In this document: piece by piece, positions 30,642-37,724 of the stretch
How the letters are laid out: the number at the start of each line of letters is the position of its first letter
Numbering within the stretch: the first letter of the stretch is position 1
NCBI RefSeq assembly: GCF_002234575.2
Contig: NZ_CP022465.2
Coordinates: 1-43,860 of the forward strand
Origin: Enterocloster bolteae
GTDB taxonomy: Bacteria > Bacillota > Clostridia > Lachnospirales > Lachnospiraceae
Direction of reading: 5' to 3'
DNA length: 43,860 bases
Made by a program: the position numbers and the translations under genes
Notes under the pieces: model-generated
Seen by the model: the letters and a program-made list of their open reading frames with translations, nothing else
Databases searched by the model: none
Told to the model about the DNA's origin: nothing

Positions 30642-30899
30642 ATGATAATCAGATACTATAATGTGCTTTTTATTCTGGCCGACCACCAAGAAGGTGACAA
30701 ATTCAAGCTGGAATGGCTAAAAGAACGCATTGAAAATGGTGATAGGATGAATATGCGGGAATTGTACCAGTGGTGCCAGGCACATGAAATAAACTATGTG
30801 ACTAAATTCAGATACCGAATGGATTATCCAGTAAAAGCGAATATTTGGAATCTGTATAGTTATCTGAGAGCAAAGGTGGATTATGAGTTGTTCAGATGA
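30642..30899 (+). CDS. Small unknown protein (85 aa) upstream of parA
   Basis: AAAGGAG precedes the ATG. The protein is mostly helical with alternating charges (FKLEWLKERIENGDRMNMRE, LYQWCQAHEINYVTKF). It has no membrane segment and no motif that I know. It overlaps the next gene by 17 nt and shares the regulated promoter at 30587. A role in plasmid maintenance is suggested by position only. Confidence 0.65.
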   Translation: MIIRYYNVLFILADHQEGDKFKLEWLKERIENGDRMNMRELYQWCQAHEINYVTKFRYRMDYPVKANIWNLYSYLRAKVDYELFR

Positions 30900-31095
30900 A
30901 AAAAAATTGGTGAGATTATCGGCCTATGCAGAGCACTATGGCTGCAGCCTGCAGGGGATAAAAAGACGGTGCCAAAATGGAGAAATGAAAACAGCAACAA
31001 AAATTGGAAAAATATGGATGATAGATATAAACGAGGAGCCACCAGCAGACAGGAGATTGATAAACGGTTTTTTTGTTGATTGGAGAAAAAAATAA
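30883..31095 (+). CDS. Small helix-turn-helix DNA-binding protein (70 aa)
   Basis: The sequence LVRLSAYAEHYGCSLQGIKRRCQNGEMKT with KIGKIWMIDINE resembles the excisionase/MerR-type winged helix used by small plasmid and phage proteins: a helix-turn-helix followed by a beta wing ending in an aromatic strand. It overlaps the preceding gene by 17 nt and is followed by a 16-bp box array and parA. It could be an excisionase-like factor for one of the two recombinases or a local regulator. Confidence 0.65.
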   Translation: MSCSDEKKLVRLSAYAEHYGCSLQGIKRRCQNGEMKTATKIGKIWMIDINEEPPADRRLINGFFVDWRKK

Positions 31096-31100
31096 TTAAA

Positions 31101-31148
31101 TAATTTATTATTAAAATAATTTATTAGCAAAGTAGTTTGTTATCAAAT
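31101..31148 (+). repeat. 16-bp box array directly upstream of parA
   Basis: Three in-phase 16-mers start at 31101, 31117 and 31133 (TAATTTATTATTAAAA, TAATTTATTAGCAAAG, TAGTTTGTTATCAAAT). They end 7 bases before the parA ribosome-binding site. Among all arrays these are the best-conserved units. Position suits a centromere or a parA operator. Confidence 0.6.
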
Positions 31149-31168
31149 TGAAAGAGGAGGAGATTGTT

Positions 31169-31912
31169 ATGATTATTGCAATATCGAACCAAAAGGGTGG
31201 TGTAGGTAAGACAACCACAACACACAATCTGGGGGTTGAATTAGCAGCCAATAATAAAAGGGTTCTGGAAGTGGATGCGGATGGACAAAGTAGCCTTACA
31301 ATAAGTTTTGGGAAGGAACCATTTGATTTTGAACATAGTATATGTGACATTTTGAAGAGGGACCCAATTGGGATAGAAGAATGTATCTATAATATTAAAG
31401 ATAATCTTGACATTATACCAAGTAACCTCTTCCTGGCATCAATGGAGCTAGAGTTGACTGGCAGGACAGCACGTGAGCAGGTATTGGCCAGGGCTTTAAA
31501 AAAAGTTGAAGCAAATTATGATTACATACTTATTGATTGTCCGCCCCAGCTATCAATTTTAACACTTAACGCTTTAGCTGCAGCTGATAAGGTATTGATT
31601 CCATGCCAACCTACATATCTGTCATATAGGGGATTAGAGCAATTGGAAAATACAATTAATGACATACGAGAACTGGTTAATCCGGAATTGGAAATCATGG
31701 GGGTTATTGCTACGCTGTATAAAGTTCGTGTTAAGGACCAGAATGAGATACTAGGTTTGTTACAGGAAAAATATAATGTAATAGGTATCATCAGGGAAAC
31801 ATCAGAAGCGGTTAAGGGTATATATGATGGCCTTGCGGTAGTAGAAAGAAATCCGAAACTTCCAATATCTCAAGAGTATAAGAAAATCGCAGAATATATT
31901 ATGTCTATGTAA
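31169..31912 (+). CDS. parA: ParA-type plasmid partition ATPase (247 aa)
   Basis: The deviant Walker A KGGVGKTT is at residues 9-16, followed by LEVDADGQSSLTISFG and YDYILIDCPPQLSILTLNAL. These are the A, A' and B motifs of Soj/ParA. There is no N-terminal DNA-binding domain, so it is of the short ParA type that works with a small ribbon-helix-helix or ParB-like partner. The ATG at 31169 with GGAGG at 31156-31160 is preferred over a TTG 21 nt earlier. No large ParB gene follows. The RHH protein at 33000 is the best partner candidate and the 16-bp boxes the best binding sites. Confidence 0.93.
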   Translation: MIIAISNQKGGVGKTTTTHNLGVELAANNKRVLEVDADGQSSLTISFGKEPFDFEHSICDILKRDPIGIEECIYNIKDNLDIIPSNLFLASMELELTGRTAREQVLARALKKVEANYDYILIDCPPQLSILTLNALAAADKVLIPCQPTYLSYRGLEQLENTINDIRELVNPELEIMGVIATLYKVRVKDQNEILGLLQEKYNVIGIIRETSEAVKGIYDGLAVVERNPKLPISQEYKKIAEYIMSM

Positions 31913-32070
31913 AGTTTCTGCAGAAGCTTGCGCCACATATAAAAACCACCAATCACAAGGACTGGTGGAAAAAATGTCGAAAGGGACTATGCCCCTATCA
32001 GATTTATTTTAACATAAAACGGAGATATATACAATCAATATTTTCTGGGAAACAGAAGAAGGGTAATACC

Positions 32071-32196
32071 ATGGATGAAAAGAAAATTGAGAAGTTATAT
32101 GAACTTATGGAAAAGGCTAAAAAAGAACATGATATAGAAGCCGTTGCAGCATTACGTTGGGCAATTTTTAAACTTGAGAATTACCCGGAAATTTAA
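32071..32196 (+). CDS. Small helical protein (41 aa)
   Basis: GAAGGG precedes an ATG 7 nt later. The peptide is highly charged and helical (EKKIEKLYELMEKAKKEHD) and ends in LENYPEI. Its length and composition fit the small helical proteins often found near partition genes. Upstream (31913-32070) lies only a small hairpin, CCACCA/TGGTGG at 31946-31968. No family recognised. Confidence 0.5.
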   Translation: MDEKKIEKLYELMEKAKKEHDIEAVAALRWAIFKLENYPEI

Positions 32197-32316
32197 AAGG
32201 AGGGTATAATGCTATCACATTGAAGAAATGTAAAGTAGGGGGTTGGCGAAGAAAAATTATCTAGTTTTATAAGAGTTAAGCTAAAGTGATGAAATTTTAA
32301 GATTTTGGAGGATAAT

Positions 32317-32568
32317 ATGAGAGAAACAATCGCTGATTGGAAAAAAGATTGGATAGATGCTAATGGGTTAACAAATGAACTGGAAGTAATTATAAAAGAT
32401 AGTCATCGAATAAAATCTGATACTTCGTCTGATGAAGGACAAAGTATATACGAGGGTTGTTTTGCGAACATACCAGAAGAATTGCTTGACAGAAAAGTAA
32501 TAGAATGTGGTCAAATTCTAGCGTCAACCAATCCAGAACGTGAGGGCTGTTACTCGTTAATTATTTAA
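32317..32568 (+). CDS. Small acidic unknown protein (83 aa)
   Basis: GGAGG at 32307-32311 with 5-nt spacing supports this ATG. The protein has MRETIADWKKDWIDANGLTN at the start, IIKDSHRIKSDT in the middle and IECGQILASTNPEREGCYSL at the end. It has no membrane segment. I do not recognise the family. The gene lies in the maintenance region with other small genes. Confidence 0.6.
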   Translation: MRETIADWKKDWIDANGLTNELEVIIKDSHRIKSDTSSDEGQSIYEGCFANIPEELLDRKVIECGQILASTNPEREGCYSLII

Positions 32569-32598
32569 ATTGAAACTTAGGAAAGGATGTACAAATAA

Positions 32599-32943
32599 TT
32601 GGAGAAAAGCAATATAAAAAAAGAGTGGGACAATGAAACACTGCTGGAATACTATGCCGTCCTATTTTTCAATTTGCAAGAAGGGAAGGACGTTAATGAC
32701 GAGTGGATGAATGTAAAAAAGGAAATACTGCAACGAATGGAAACAAATATTTATTCGACTGCAATGTCTGCTTTAAGCCATTCCGTTTCACTTATGGAAG
32801 CACAAAAAGATAAAGATATGATAAGGGCATCTTTTCACAATATTTTGGGAAAAGTAGACATTCTGCATATTTGCGGCATCATTTCAGATGAGGAAAAACA
32901 ATTTTGGGAAGATAGAGTTTATAAGGCGTATGGATTTGAATAG
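32599..32943 (+). CDS. Small unknown cytoplasmic protein (114 aa)
   Basis: The reading frame starts at TTG (32599), with AGGA about 11 nt upstream; no better start exists nearby. The protein is helical (ETLLEYYAVLFFNLQEGKDV, NVKKEILQRMETN, HNILGKVDILHICGIISDEE). It has no motif that I can assign. The C-terminal part has the look of a small protein-interaction fold. Its neighbours are maintenance genes, so a regulatory or accessory role is possible. Confidence 0.6.
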   Translation: MEKSNIKKEWDNETLLEYYAVLFFNLQEGKDVNDEWMNVKKEILQRMETNIYSTAMSALSHSVSLMEAQKDKDMIRASFHNILGKVDILHICGIISDEEKQFWEDRVYKAYGFE

Positions 32944-32999
32944 TTTTACTTAATACTGGAACAGATGAAAAGTAAAAAGAGTTAGGAGAATATGAAAAA

Positions 33000-33257
33000 A
33001 TGAATTTGAATGAAAGAGAACAGAAAAGGGCTAACAGCCCAGTTAGTGCTATGATAGGCGTTAATAAGCCAGAGAAAGCAGAGAAAGAAAAAAAACAGAA
33101 AAAGGGTGAGAAAGAGGGACTTATACAGCGTGGATACTATCTCACACCTGGTGTTGCTGCTCAAGTGAAAATTAATGCTGCAATGACTGGTAGGAGGGAT
33201 TATCAAGTAGTACAGGAGGCGTTGGAATTGTATTTTAAAAATAATCCTACTAAATAA
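33000..33257 (+). CDS. Ribbon-helix-helix DNA-binding protein, candidate ParB/omega-like partner (85 aa)
   Basis: A basic, probably disordered N-terminus (KAEKEKKQKKGEKEG) is followed by a compact C-terminal domain: LIQRGYYLTPGVAAQVKINA, then MTGRRDYQVVQEALELYFK. A strand, two helices and the TGRRDYQ turn make the RHH pattern seen in ParG, omega and CopG proteins. Such small proteins act as centromere binders and repressors for short ParA ATPases. AGGAGA lies 10 nt before the ATG. A pair of 16-bp boxes begins at its stop codon. I infer that it binds those boxes, but no direct evidence exists in the sequence. Confidence 0.7.
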   Translation: MNLNEREQKRANSPVSAMIGVNKPEKAEKEKKQKKGEKEGLIQRGYYLTPGVAAQVKINAAMTGRRDYQVVQEALELYFKNNPTK

Positions 33258-33286
33258 TTTAATAGTAAAATAATTTGTTATTAAAT
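33255..33286 (+). repeat. 16-bp box pair after the RHH gene
   Basis: TAATTTAATAGTAAAA (33255) and TAATTTGTTATTAAAT (33271) lie in phase, starting at the stop codon of the RHH gene and preceding the next operon by about 80 bp. Confidence 0.5.
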
Positions 33287-33368
33287 GCTATTGGATTGCC
33301 CTGGCCATAATGATGTGATGTTGCAGGGCCTTGAAGCACGTGTTAGATAGCATGAGAGAGGAACGAGA

Positions 33369-34166
33369 ATGGGACGAGCCATAGAAGAGATGAAGTACAT
33401 GCAGACTAATACATATTGTCTGCATATATCAAGGGATGAATTGGAAGCATTATATTTTAAGGCCAGCTGTGTAAACGTGACCATTGAGCAGCTGTTAAAG
33501 GATATTATTGCTGATTTGGTGGGAGGTACCTTTACGCATGGTTCAGATGAACGTATGTATGCAGATTTTTGGTACACACGTTGGGGAGCTGAAATATATC
33601 CTCATAATTTTCCAGACGCCGGCAAGTCTATAAAGGCCAGGGAATTAAAGGGAGCAGGAGAAATACACATTCCATTGCAGTTAACAAATGCAGATACTAT
33701 GAGATTGCAGGACAAAGCTAATTGTGTAGGTTGTAATGAAAGTCAGCTTCTGGAAGCTTTTGTAATGGATTTGATATCTGGCCGGTTTACGCATGGTTCA
33801 GATGAACGTATGTATGCAGACCAATGGTTTAGGCGTTGCTACATGTTTCCGGATAAGACTTTTATTCGCTATCTGATTATACGTGACAAGGTTGACGAAT
33901 TATTAGAGGACTATGAGAAATTAAGAGAATACCAAAATGATTATGTACAGATGCAGAAATCACCAGATGTGTATGAGCTGGATGAGGTAATGGCCACGCA
34001 AAAAGAAATTGAAGTACTCAGTGCGTATATCAAGGAAATATATGAATCTTACTTAAAGAGTTTAGATGATGAACTACCAGAGGGTTCATTGGAGGAGGTA
34101 ATAAGTAATGTGCAAGTTTGGAATGATAAAAGGCTAAAATTATTAAAGGGTGAATATGAAATATGA
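33369..34166 (+). CDS. Protein with a duplicated GSDER domain (265 aa), upstream of the recombinase-ART gene
   Basis: Two similar units of about 85 residues occur. Each has a short strand and helix, an EQLLKDIIADL- or SQLLEAFVMDL-type helix, and then FTHGSDERMYAD(F/Q)W. The strand-helix-helix start resembles ribbon-helix-helix domains. A 35-nt stretch (33531-33565 and 33786-33820) is identical in DNA, so the duplication is recent or was homogenised. A helical C-terminus follows (VDELLEDYEKLREYQND). It overlaps the recombinase-ART gene by 11 nt, suggesting joint function, for example as a DNA-binding accessory. The function of this domain is unknown to me. Confidence 0.75.
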   Translation: MGRAIEEMKYMQTNTYCLHISRDELEALYFKASCVNVTIEQLLKDIIADLVGGTFTHGSDERMYADFWYTRWGAEIYPHNFPDAGKSIKARELKGAGEIHIPLQLTNADTMRLQDKANCVGCNESQLLEAFVMDLISGRFTHGSDERMYADQWFRRCYMFPDKTFIRYLIIRDKVDELLEDYEKLREYQNDYVQMQKSPDVYELDEVMATQKEIEVLSAYIKEIYESYLKSLDDELPEGSLEEVISNVQVWNDKRLKLLKGEYEI

Positions 34167-35616
34167 TATCTTATTAGGATTCAAGCGATATTTGCAGGAT
34201 AACTTGAATCCTAATACCGCAAAAACTTATTATAGTGCAGTAAAAAAGGTGTTTAATAATTGTAACATTTCGTCTATGGGAGATGTACCGGAAAGTTACA
34301 TACTGGACCGACTTAAACACTTCCGGACTAAAAATGAGGTAAGTGCCGCCAAAAATGGATTAAAGCATTTATCCCAATACGATTCCTCTTTGAAACTTCC
34401 AGATGACACAGCATTTAAAACTATTCAGAAGCGAAATCACGTAAAAAGTAAGGGGAAAATAGTTAACTTTGATACCATGATGAAAAAGACTAACGCTTGT
34501 AGGGACCTAAGGATGAAGTATGCATATAGGTTGGCGGCAGTCAGTGGATTAAGGGTATCGGAGTTGGCGGCATTGGACCCTGGAGACATTATATTTCAAT
34601 CCGATGGCCGGTTGAAAATTCATGTAAGGCATGGAAAAGGAGGAAAAGAAGGATGGGTTACATGCTTAAAAGATGATTATCTGTATGAGCATTTAAAACA
34701 CCACATCGAAACTTTACAGCCAAATGAAAGATTATTCTACGATGAATCCTATATGCGTAAATATGCCTGGGAGCATGGGATGGAGATGCACGATTTTAGG
34801 CGGGCCTTTGCTGTCCTACAAAAGCGGGAACTGTTACAGGATGGATGTAATGCAAAAGATGCTGATAAGATTGTACAGGAGCAGCTGCGCCATTCCAGAT
34901 TTTCTAACACAAAACGCTATCTGTATGGGCGTAAGATTATAGCCAAGAAAAAAAAGCCTAAAGAGAAAACTGAAATAGAAGATGTAGAACCAATAACTGA
35001 TGTAAATTTAGAGGATTACAGTATACAGGAGTTTTATGATTTGGCCAGTGAGTTGGATTCCAGGGACCTTACCGACCAAGAAAAAAGGTCATTGTATAAT
35101 TACATGGGGAGTGAGTACCGGGATATGAACAAGGTACTAAACAATAAGGATTTTAATGTACCCGATTATATATTGCAGGACATTGATACAATAACTGAAT
35201 GCTTGGAAAGAAAGAAGATACCCAGAGAGGAAATTGTATATAGGGGGATGGATAATCTGGGGGTATTATTTGGGGATGACGCAAAAAAGCTGTCAAGTGA
35301 GGAACTAAATCAAAAATACAGTGGTACATTATTTATAAGTGATGGATTTTCCTCCACGTCAATGGATAAACAGATAGCAACTGCATATGCCGGTTTTGAA
35401 GAAGGGGTTTTGATGCGGATTAAAGTACCCGAAAAAATGCGTGGGATGTATCTGGGGGCAGTGAATCGTTATCGGGAGATGGAGTTGCTGTTACAGAGGA
35501 GCAGTATATTTAAACTTGATGCGATTGAAAAAAAAGGTGACATAACCTATGTGGATGCCTCGCTTATATACCAAGTTAAGAAGAAAGGAAAAATGTATGG
35601 AAAAAAACATAAATAG
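34156..35616 (+). CDS. Tyrosine recombinase fused to a C-terminal ADP-ribosyltransferase (486 aa)
   Basis: Residues about 1-95 are a SAM-like core-binding domain (DILLGFKRYLQDNLNPNTAK). Residues about 100-262 are a tyrosine-recombinase catalytic domain: Arg133 in VSGLRVSEL, a KGGKEGW strand, H212-x-x-R215 in HDFRRAF, His246 in LRHSRFSNT, and Tyr255 or Tyr257 in KRYLYG. A Lys-rich linker leads to an R-S-E ADP-ribosyltransferase: Arg363 in IVYRGMD, S400-T401-S402 in GFSSTSMDKQ, and E441-x-E443 in YREMELLLQ. All key residues are present. The ATG at 34156 follows AAAGGGTG; a GTG at 34150 is possible. In pCW3 the relaxase TcpM has a recombinase fold, and no other relaxase is seen, so this is a candidate relaxase that may carry the ART into recipients. 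That role is inferred. Confidence 0.88.
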   Translation: MKYDILLGFKRYLQDNLNPNTAKTYYSAVKKVFNNCNISSMGDVPESYILDRLKHFRTKNEVSAAKNGLKHLSQYDSSLKLPDDTAFKTIQKRNHVKSKGKIVNFDTMMKKTNACRDLRMKYAYRLAAVSGLRVSELAALDPGDIIFQSDGRLKIHVRHGKGGKEGWVTCLKDDYLYEHLKHHIETLQPNERLFYDESYMRKYAWEHGMEMHDFRRAFAVLQKRELLQDGCNAKDADKIVQEQLRHSRFSNTKRYLYGRKIIAKKKKPKEKTEIEDVEPITDVNLEDYSIQEFYDLASELDSRDLTDQEKRSLYNYMGSEYRDMNKVLNNKDFNVPDYILQDIDTITECLERKKIPREEIVYRGMDNLGVLFGDDAKKLSSEELNQKYSGTLFISDGFSSTSMDKQIATAYAGFEEGVLMRIKVPEKMRGMYLGAVNRYREMELLLQRSSIFKLDAIEKKGDITYVDASLIYQVKKKGKMYGKKHK

Positions 35617-35746
35617 TCAAGAATTGAACCATGAGAGATTTAAGCTACAACCAGGAGATATGCGCCCGATATCACTAGATGAATTTGAAAAATTAGTGAA
35701 GAAGGATGAGTCTGCAGATGGTGATGATATAGATGGTGATGAATAG
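35597..35746 (+). CDS. Small acidic protein overlapping the recombinase-ART gene (49 aa)
   Basis: The ATG at 35597 follows AAAGGAAA and overlaps the end of the preceding gene by 20 nt in another frame, suggesting translational coupling. The peptide has RFKLQPGDMRPISLDEFEKL and a strongly acidic tail (KKDESADGDDIDGDE). An acidic mini-protein coupled to an ADP-ribosyltransferase could be an inhibitor or a chaperone. It could equally be a plasmid accessory protein. No family recognised. Confidence 0.6.
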   Translation: MEKNINSQELNHERFKLQPGDMRPISLDEFEKLVKKDESADGDDIDGDE

Positions 35747-35905
35747 GGAAAATATACATATTGTATAAAAAAATATCTGCAGATAAGAGCGGAACCGCTC
35801 CAGGCCGGAGCCGATGCATGACTGCTGCAGCATAAAAAGCGGACAATTCTTTGTGCATTCTGCTATATTGGCGATATTAATGTTCGAGGAAAAACGAGGT
35901 TTAAG

Positions 35906-36043
35906 ATGAATGAAAAGTGTAAATATTGTGAGTGTTATAATTGCAGGAAACATAATGAATGTTTTGAGTGCTATAGTTGCAGAAATAATGCAAATTTTAC
36001 AGAATCAAATAAAACAAAATGTCAGGACAGACAGTGCAAATGA
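35906..36043 (+). CDS. Cys-rich mini-protein (45 aa)
   Basis: GAGG lies 6-7 nt before the ATG. The peptide contains nine Cys residues in CKYCECYNC and CFECYSC blocks and two later single Cys. The twin C-x2-C-x-C-x2-C blocks suggest metal binding (zinc or iron) rather than disulfides, because no signal peptide is present. I do not know the family. The 160-bp gap before it holds a small hairpin (gagcggaaccgctc near 35788-35801). Confidence 0.55.
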   Translation: MNEKCKYCECYNCRKHNECFECYSCRNNANFTESNKTKCQDRQCK

Positions 36044-36082
36044 ATCCATACACTGCTAAAATTCAGCGGTGTGTGGTACACA

Positions 36083-36142
36083 GGTCCAGGTTCGATTCCT
36101 GGTGTAACCAAGAGGGTGTAGGTTCGACTCTGGCCGCCGCCA
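36083..36142 (+). other. Tandem tRNA 3'-end fragments, candidate attachment site
   Basis: CCAGG-TTCGATT-CCTGG (36086-36102) is a perfect tRNA T-arm, followed by TGTAACCA, the shape of an acceptor 3' strand and CCA. Directly after it, a second, weaker T-arm-like unit with GGTTCGACTC ends in GCCGCCGCCA at 36142. No 5' tRNA half or proper anticodon arm precedes them, so neither is a complete tRNA. They lie 300 bp from the 3' end of a tyrosine recombinase gene, the usual place for an attP that matches a tRNA end. Confidence 0.6.
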
Positions 36143-36302
36143 AGATTGTCAATAACTTTAATCCGCAAAACTGAGATTTTGGTAAAAATAAAAGGTACCA
36201 GGATGAAATTTCACTGATACCATTTTACTATGAAATAAAAGGTAATTTTTATTACCAGTAAGTTACACTAAACATATCATTTCTAGCCTAAAATGTCAAT
36301 AT

Positions 36303-36331
36303 TAAACCCACGTCTAAAGAGTGGGGTTTAT
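36303..36331. terminator. Hairpin between integrase gene and tRNA-like site
   Basis: Taaacccac and gtggggttta can pair around gtctaaaga with one slipped base. It is placed to end transcription from the - strand integrase gene. The rest of 36143-36442 holds nothing else I can support. Confidence 0.45.
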
Positions 36332-36442
36332 AAAAAATAGTCTGTAAAATCCTTATAAAATCAAGGTTCTTAGGATGATTCTTCATATCAAAAATTTTCC
36401 AATATTGAAAAAATTCAAAGTATATAAGATGTATGTAATATT

Positions 36443-37030
36443 TTAAAATTCAATTGCATTGTATAGGCGGTCTTTGTCGGATTGTGTTATACCGATATAT
36501 TTCATTGTTTGGCGGACCGTAGTATGTCCATATACCTCCATAATTAATGCGATATTTTTTGTTTGTTTATATGCGTAGTATCCCCAGGTTTTGCGTAAAG
36601 AGTGAGTATTGAAATTGTCAATACGTAAAGCCAGGGCAGTATCTTGAAAAACTCGATGAATTTGTGTAGTAGTGACAGGTTTACTTTTGCTCTGCCCGGG
36701 GAAAAGAAAGTCATCATATTCTAAGCCCATTTCTTTTATATACATGCGAAAGGTTACTTTTAAGGGGTCATTTATGGCTATGCGCTGCCTATGCCCTGTC
36801 TTATCTTCTTTCAGATTTATATATCGTCTGAAATTACCACTTAAATGCATGATATCAGACACTTTCAATGGTAACACATCACTAATGCGTAGGGAGGTAT
36901 TTAATTGAGTTTTTGCAATCACATAATTGCGTAGACGTACTTTGCCACGGCAGGAACTATTTTCTTTTAGATATCCTAAAATGGCCTGTAATTGTTTCTT
37001 ATTTCTTATCGGTTCTGTAGTAATATTCAT
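36443..37030 (-). CDS. Short tyrosine recombinase/integrase (195 aa)
   Basis: The protein is mostly a catalytic domain: Arg48 in TSLRISDVLPL, a DKTGHRQRIAI strand, H143-x-x-R146 in THSLRKTW, His169 in VYGHTT and Tyr178 in MKYIG. All catalytic positions are present. The usual N-terminal arm- or core-binding domain is nearly missing (about 25 residues), as in other small plasmid resolvase-like recombinases. GGGAG lies before the ATG at 37030. It faces the tRNA-like fragments at 36083-36142. It could resolve plasmid dimers or integrate the element. The inverted repeats at 37051-37093 lie just upstream of its start and may be its binding site. Confidence 0.88.
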   Translation of the reverse strand: MNITTEPIRNKKQLQAILGYLKENSSCRGKVRLRNYVIAKTQLNTSLRISDVLPLKVSDIMHLSGNFRRYINLKEDKTGHRQRIAINDPLKVTFRMYIKEMGLEYDDFLFPGQSKSKPVTTTQIHRVFQDTALALRIDNFNTHSLRKTWGYYAYKQTKNIALIMEVYGHTTVRQTMKYIGITQSDKDRLYNAIEF

Positions 37031-37050
37031 TCTCAAAAACTCCCATCAGA

Positions 37051-37093
37051 AGATGTAATATATTCACCACTTTTTAATGAATATATTACATCT
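37051..37093. repeat. Perfect 16-bp inverted repeat upstream of the integrase
   Basis: AGATGTAATATATTCA at 37051-37066 is repeated inverted at 37078-37093 with an 11-nt centre. The half-site motif ATGTAATATA recurs as a second inverted pair at 37181-37190 and 37199-37208. The gap between the divergent integrase and the next gene is therefore framed by two palindromes with the same half-site. They could be operators or recombination core sites. Confidence 0.7.
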
Positions 37094-37232
37094 AAAATAC
37101 CAAGTTTTAAATACTCAAACCATATTACCAAAGAAACCATTGAATTACAAGGTTTTAGCCGCTTTTTATCATATTCTTAGATGTAATATAAATTACCTTA
37201 TATTACATGGACTAAAAAAATGGGGTGACAGA

Positions 37233-37724
37233 ATGCTTACAGGGATGGAGGTACAAAGAGAATCAGGGCAGAGCAAAGATGAAAATAGTGAGGTTGTAAG
37301 GCTCAAAAAGAAGATTAATGCACTGATAGACCTTTTAGAAAAGACACAAAAGGAAAAGCAATACCTTAACACTTTTGTTGATGGCTATATACGGAATAAT
37401 GCGCCGGTGGAATTGAGGATTAAGGAAGTGATACATGTTTTAAATATACTTACCAAGGAAGCCAAATGGCTTGATTCCTCCTATCAGACATCGAGCAGCA
37501 GAAACTATTACCGTATTAAGACAGAGGATTTTGAGGATGTTTTGGATAGGACATTGGTAAATATCCCTAGAAAAAAAATGATAAAAATCATGGCAAATAT
37601 AGGGGTATTGAAATGTGATGATGGACATTATACGTACTCGGCTACGATACAGAGGACGATGTACAGGGTGTATATGCTCAAAAAATCAGCAGTAAATACC
37701 TTGATAGGAGAACAGGATGAATAA
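37233..37724 (+). CDS. Unknown protein with coiled-coil start (163 aa)
   Basis: GGGGTG lies before the ATG at 37233. The N-terminal third is coiled-coil-like (VVRLKKKINALIDLLEKTQK). A C-terminal domain has IKEVIHVLNILTKEAKWLDS, then IPRKKMIKIMANIGVLKCDD and HYTYSATIQRTMYRVYML. This looks like a winged-helix fold. It overlaps the next gene by 8 nt. The AGATGTAATATA palindromes lie upstream. It may regulate the divergent integrase, but I do not recognise the family. Confidence 0.65.
   Translation: MLTGMEVQRESGQSKDENSEVVRLKKKINALIDLLEKTQKEKQYLNTFVDGYIRNNAPVELRIKEVIHVLNILTKEAKWLDSSYQTSSSRNYYRIKTEDFEDVLDRTLVNIPRKKMIKIMANIGVLKCDDGHYTYSATIQRTMYRVYMLKKSAVNTLIGEQDE

Noticed and set aside
31946..31974. 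Terminator of parA at the CCACCA/TGGTGG hairpin
   Set aside because: It is followed by A residues, not T residues, on the + strand, and no - strand gene would need it; the stem is only 6 bp.
36041..36142. A complete tRNA gene
   Set aside because: Only the T-arm and 3' acceptor strand are present. No 5' acceptor strand GGTTACA, no D-arm, and the upstream ACACTGCT/AGCGGTGT hairpin has a loop without U33.
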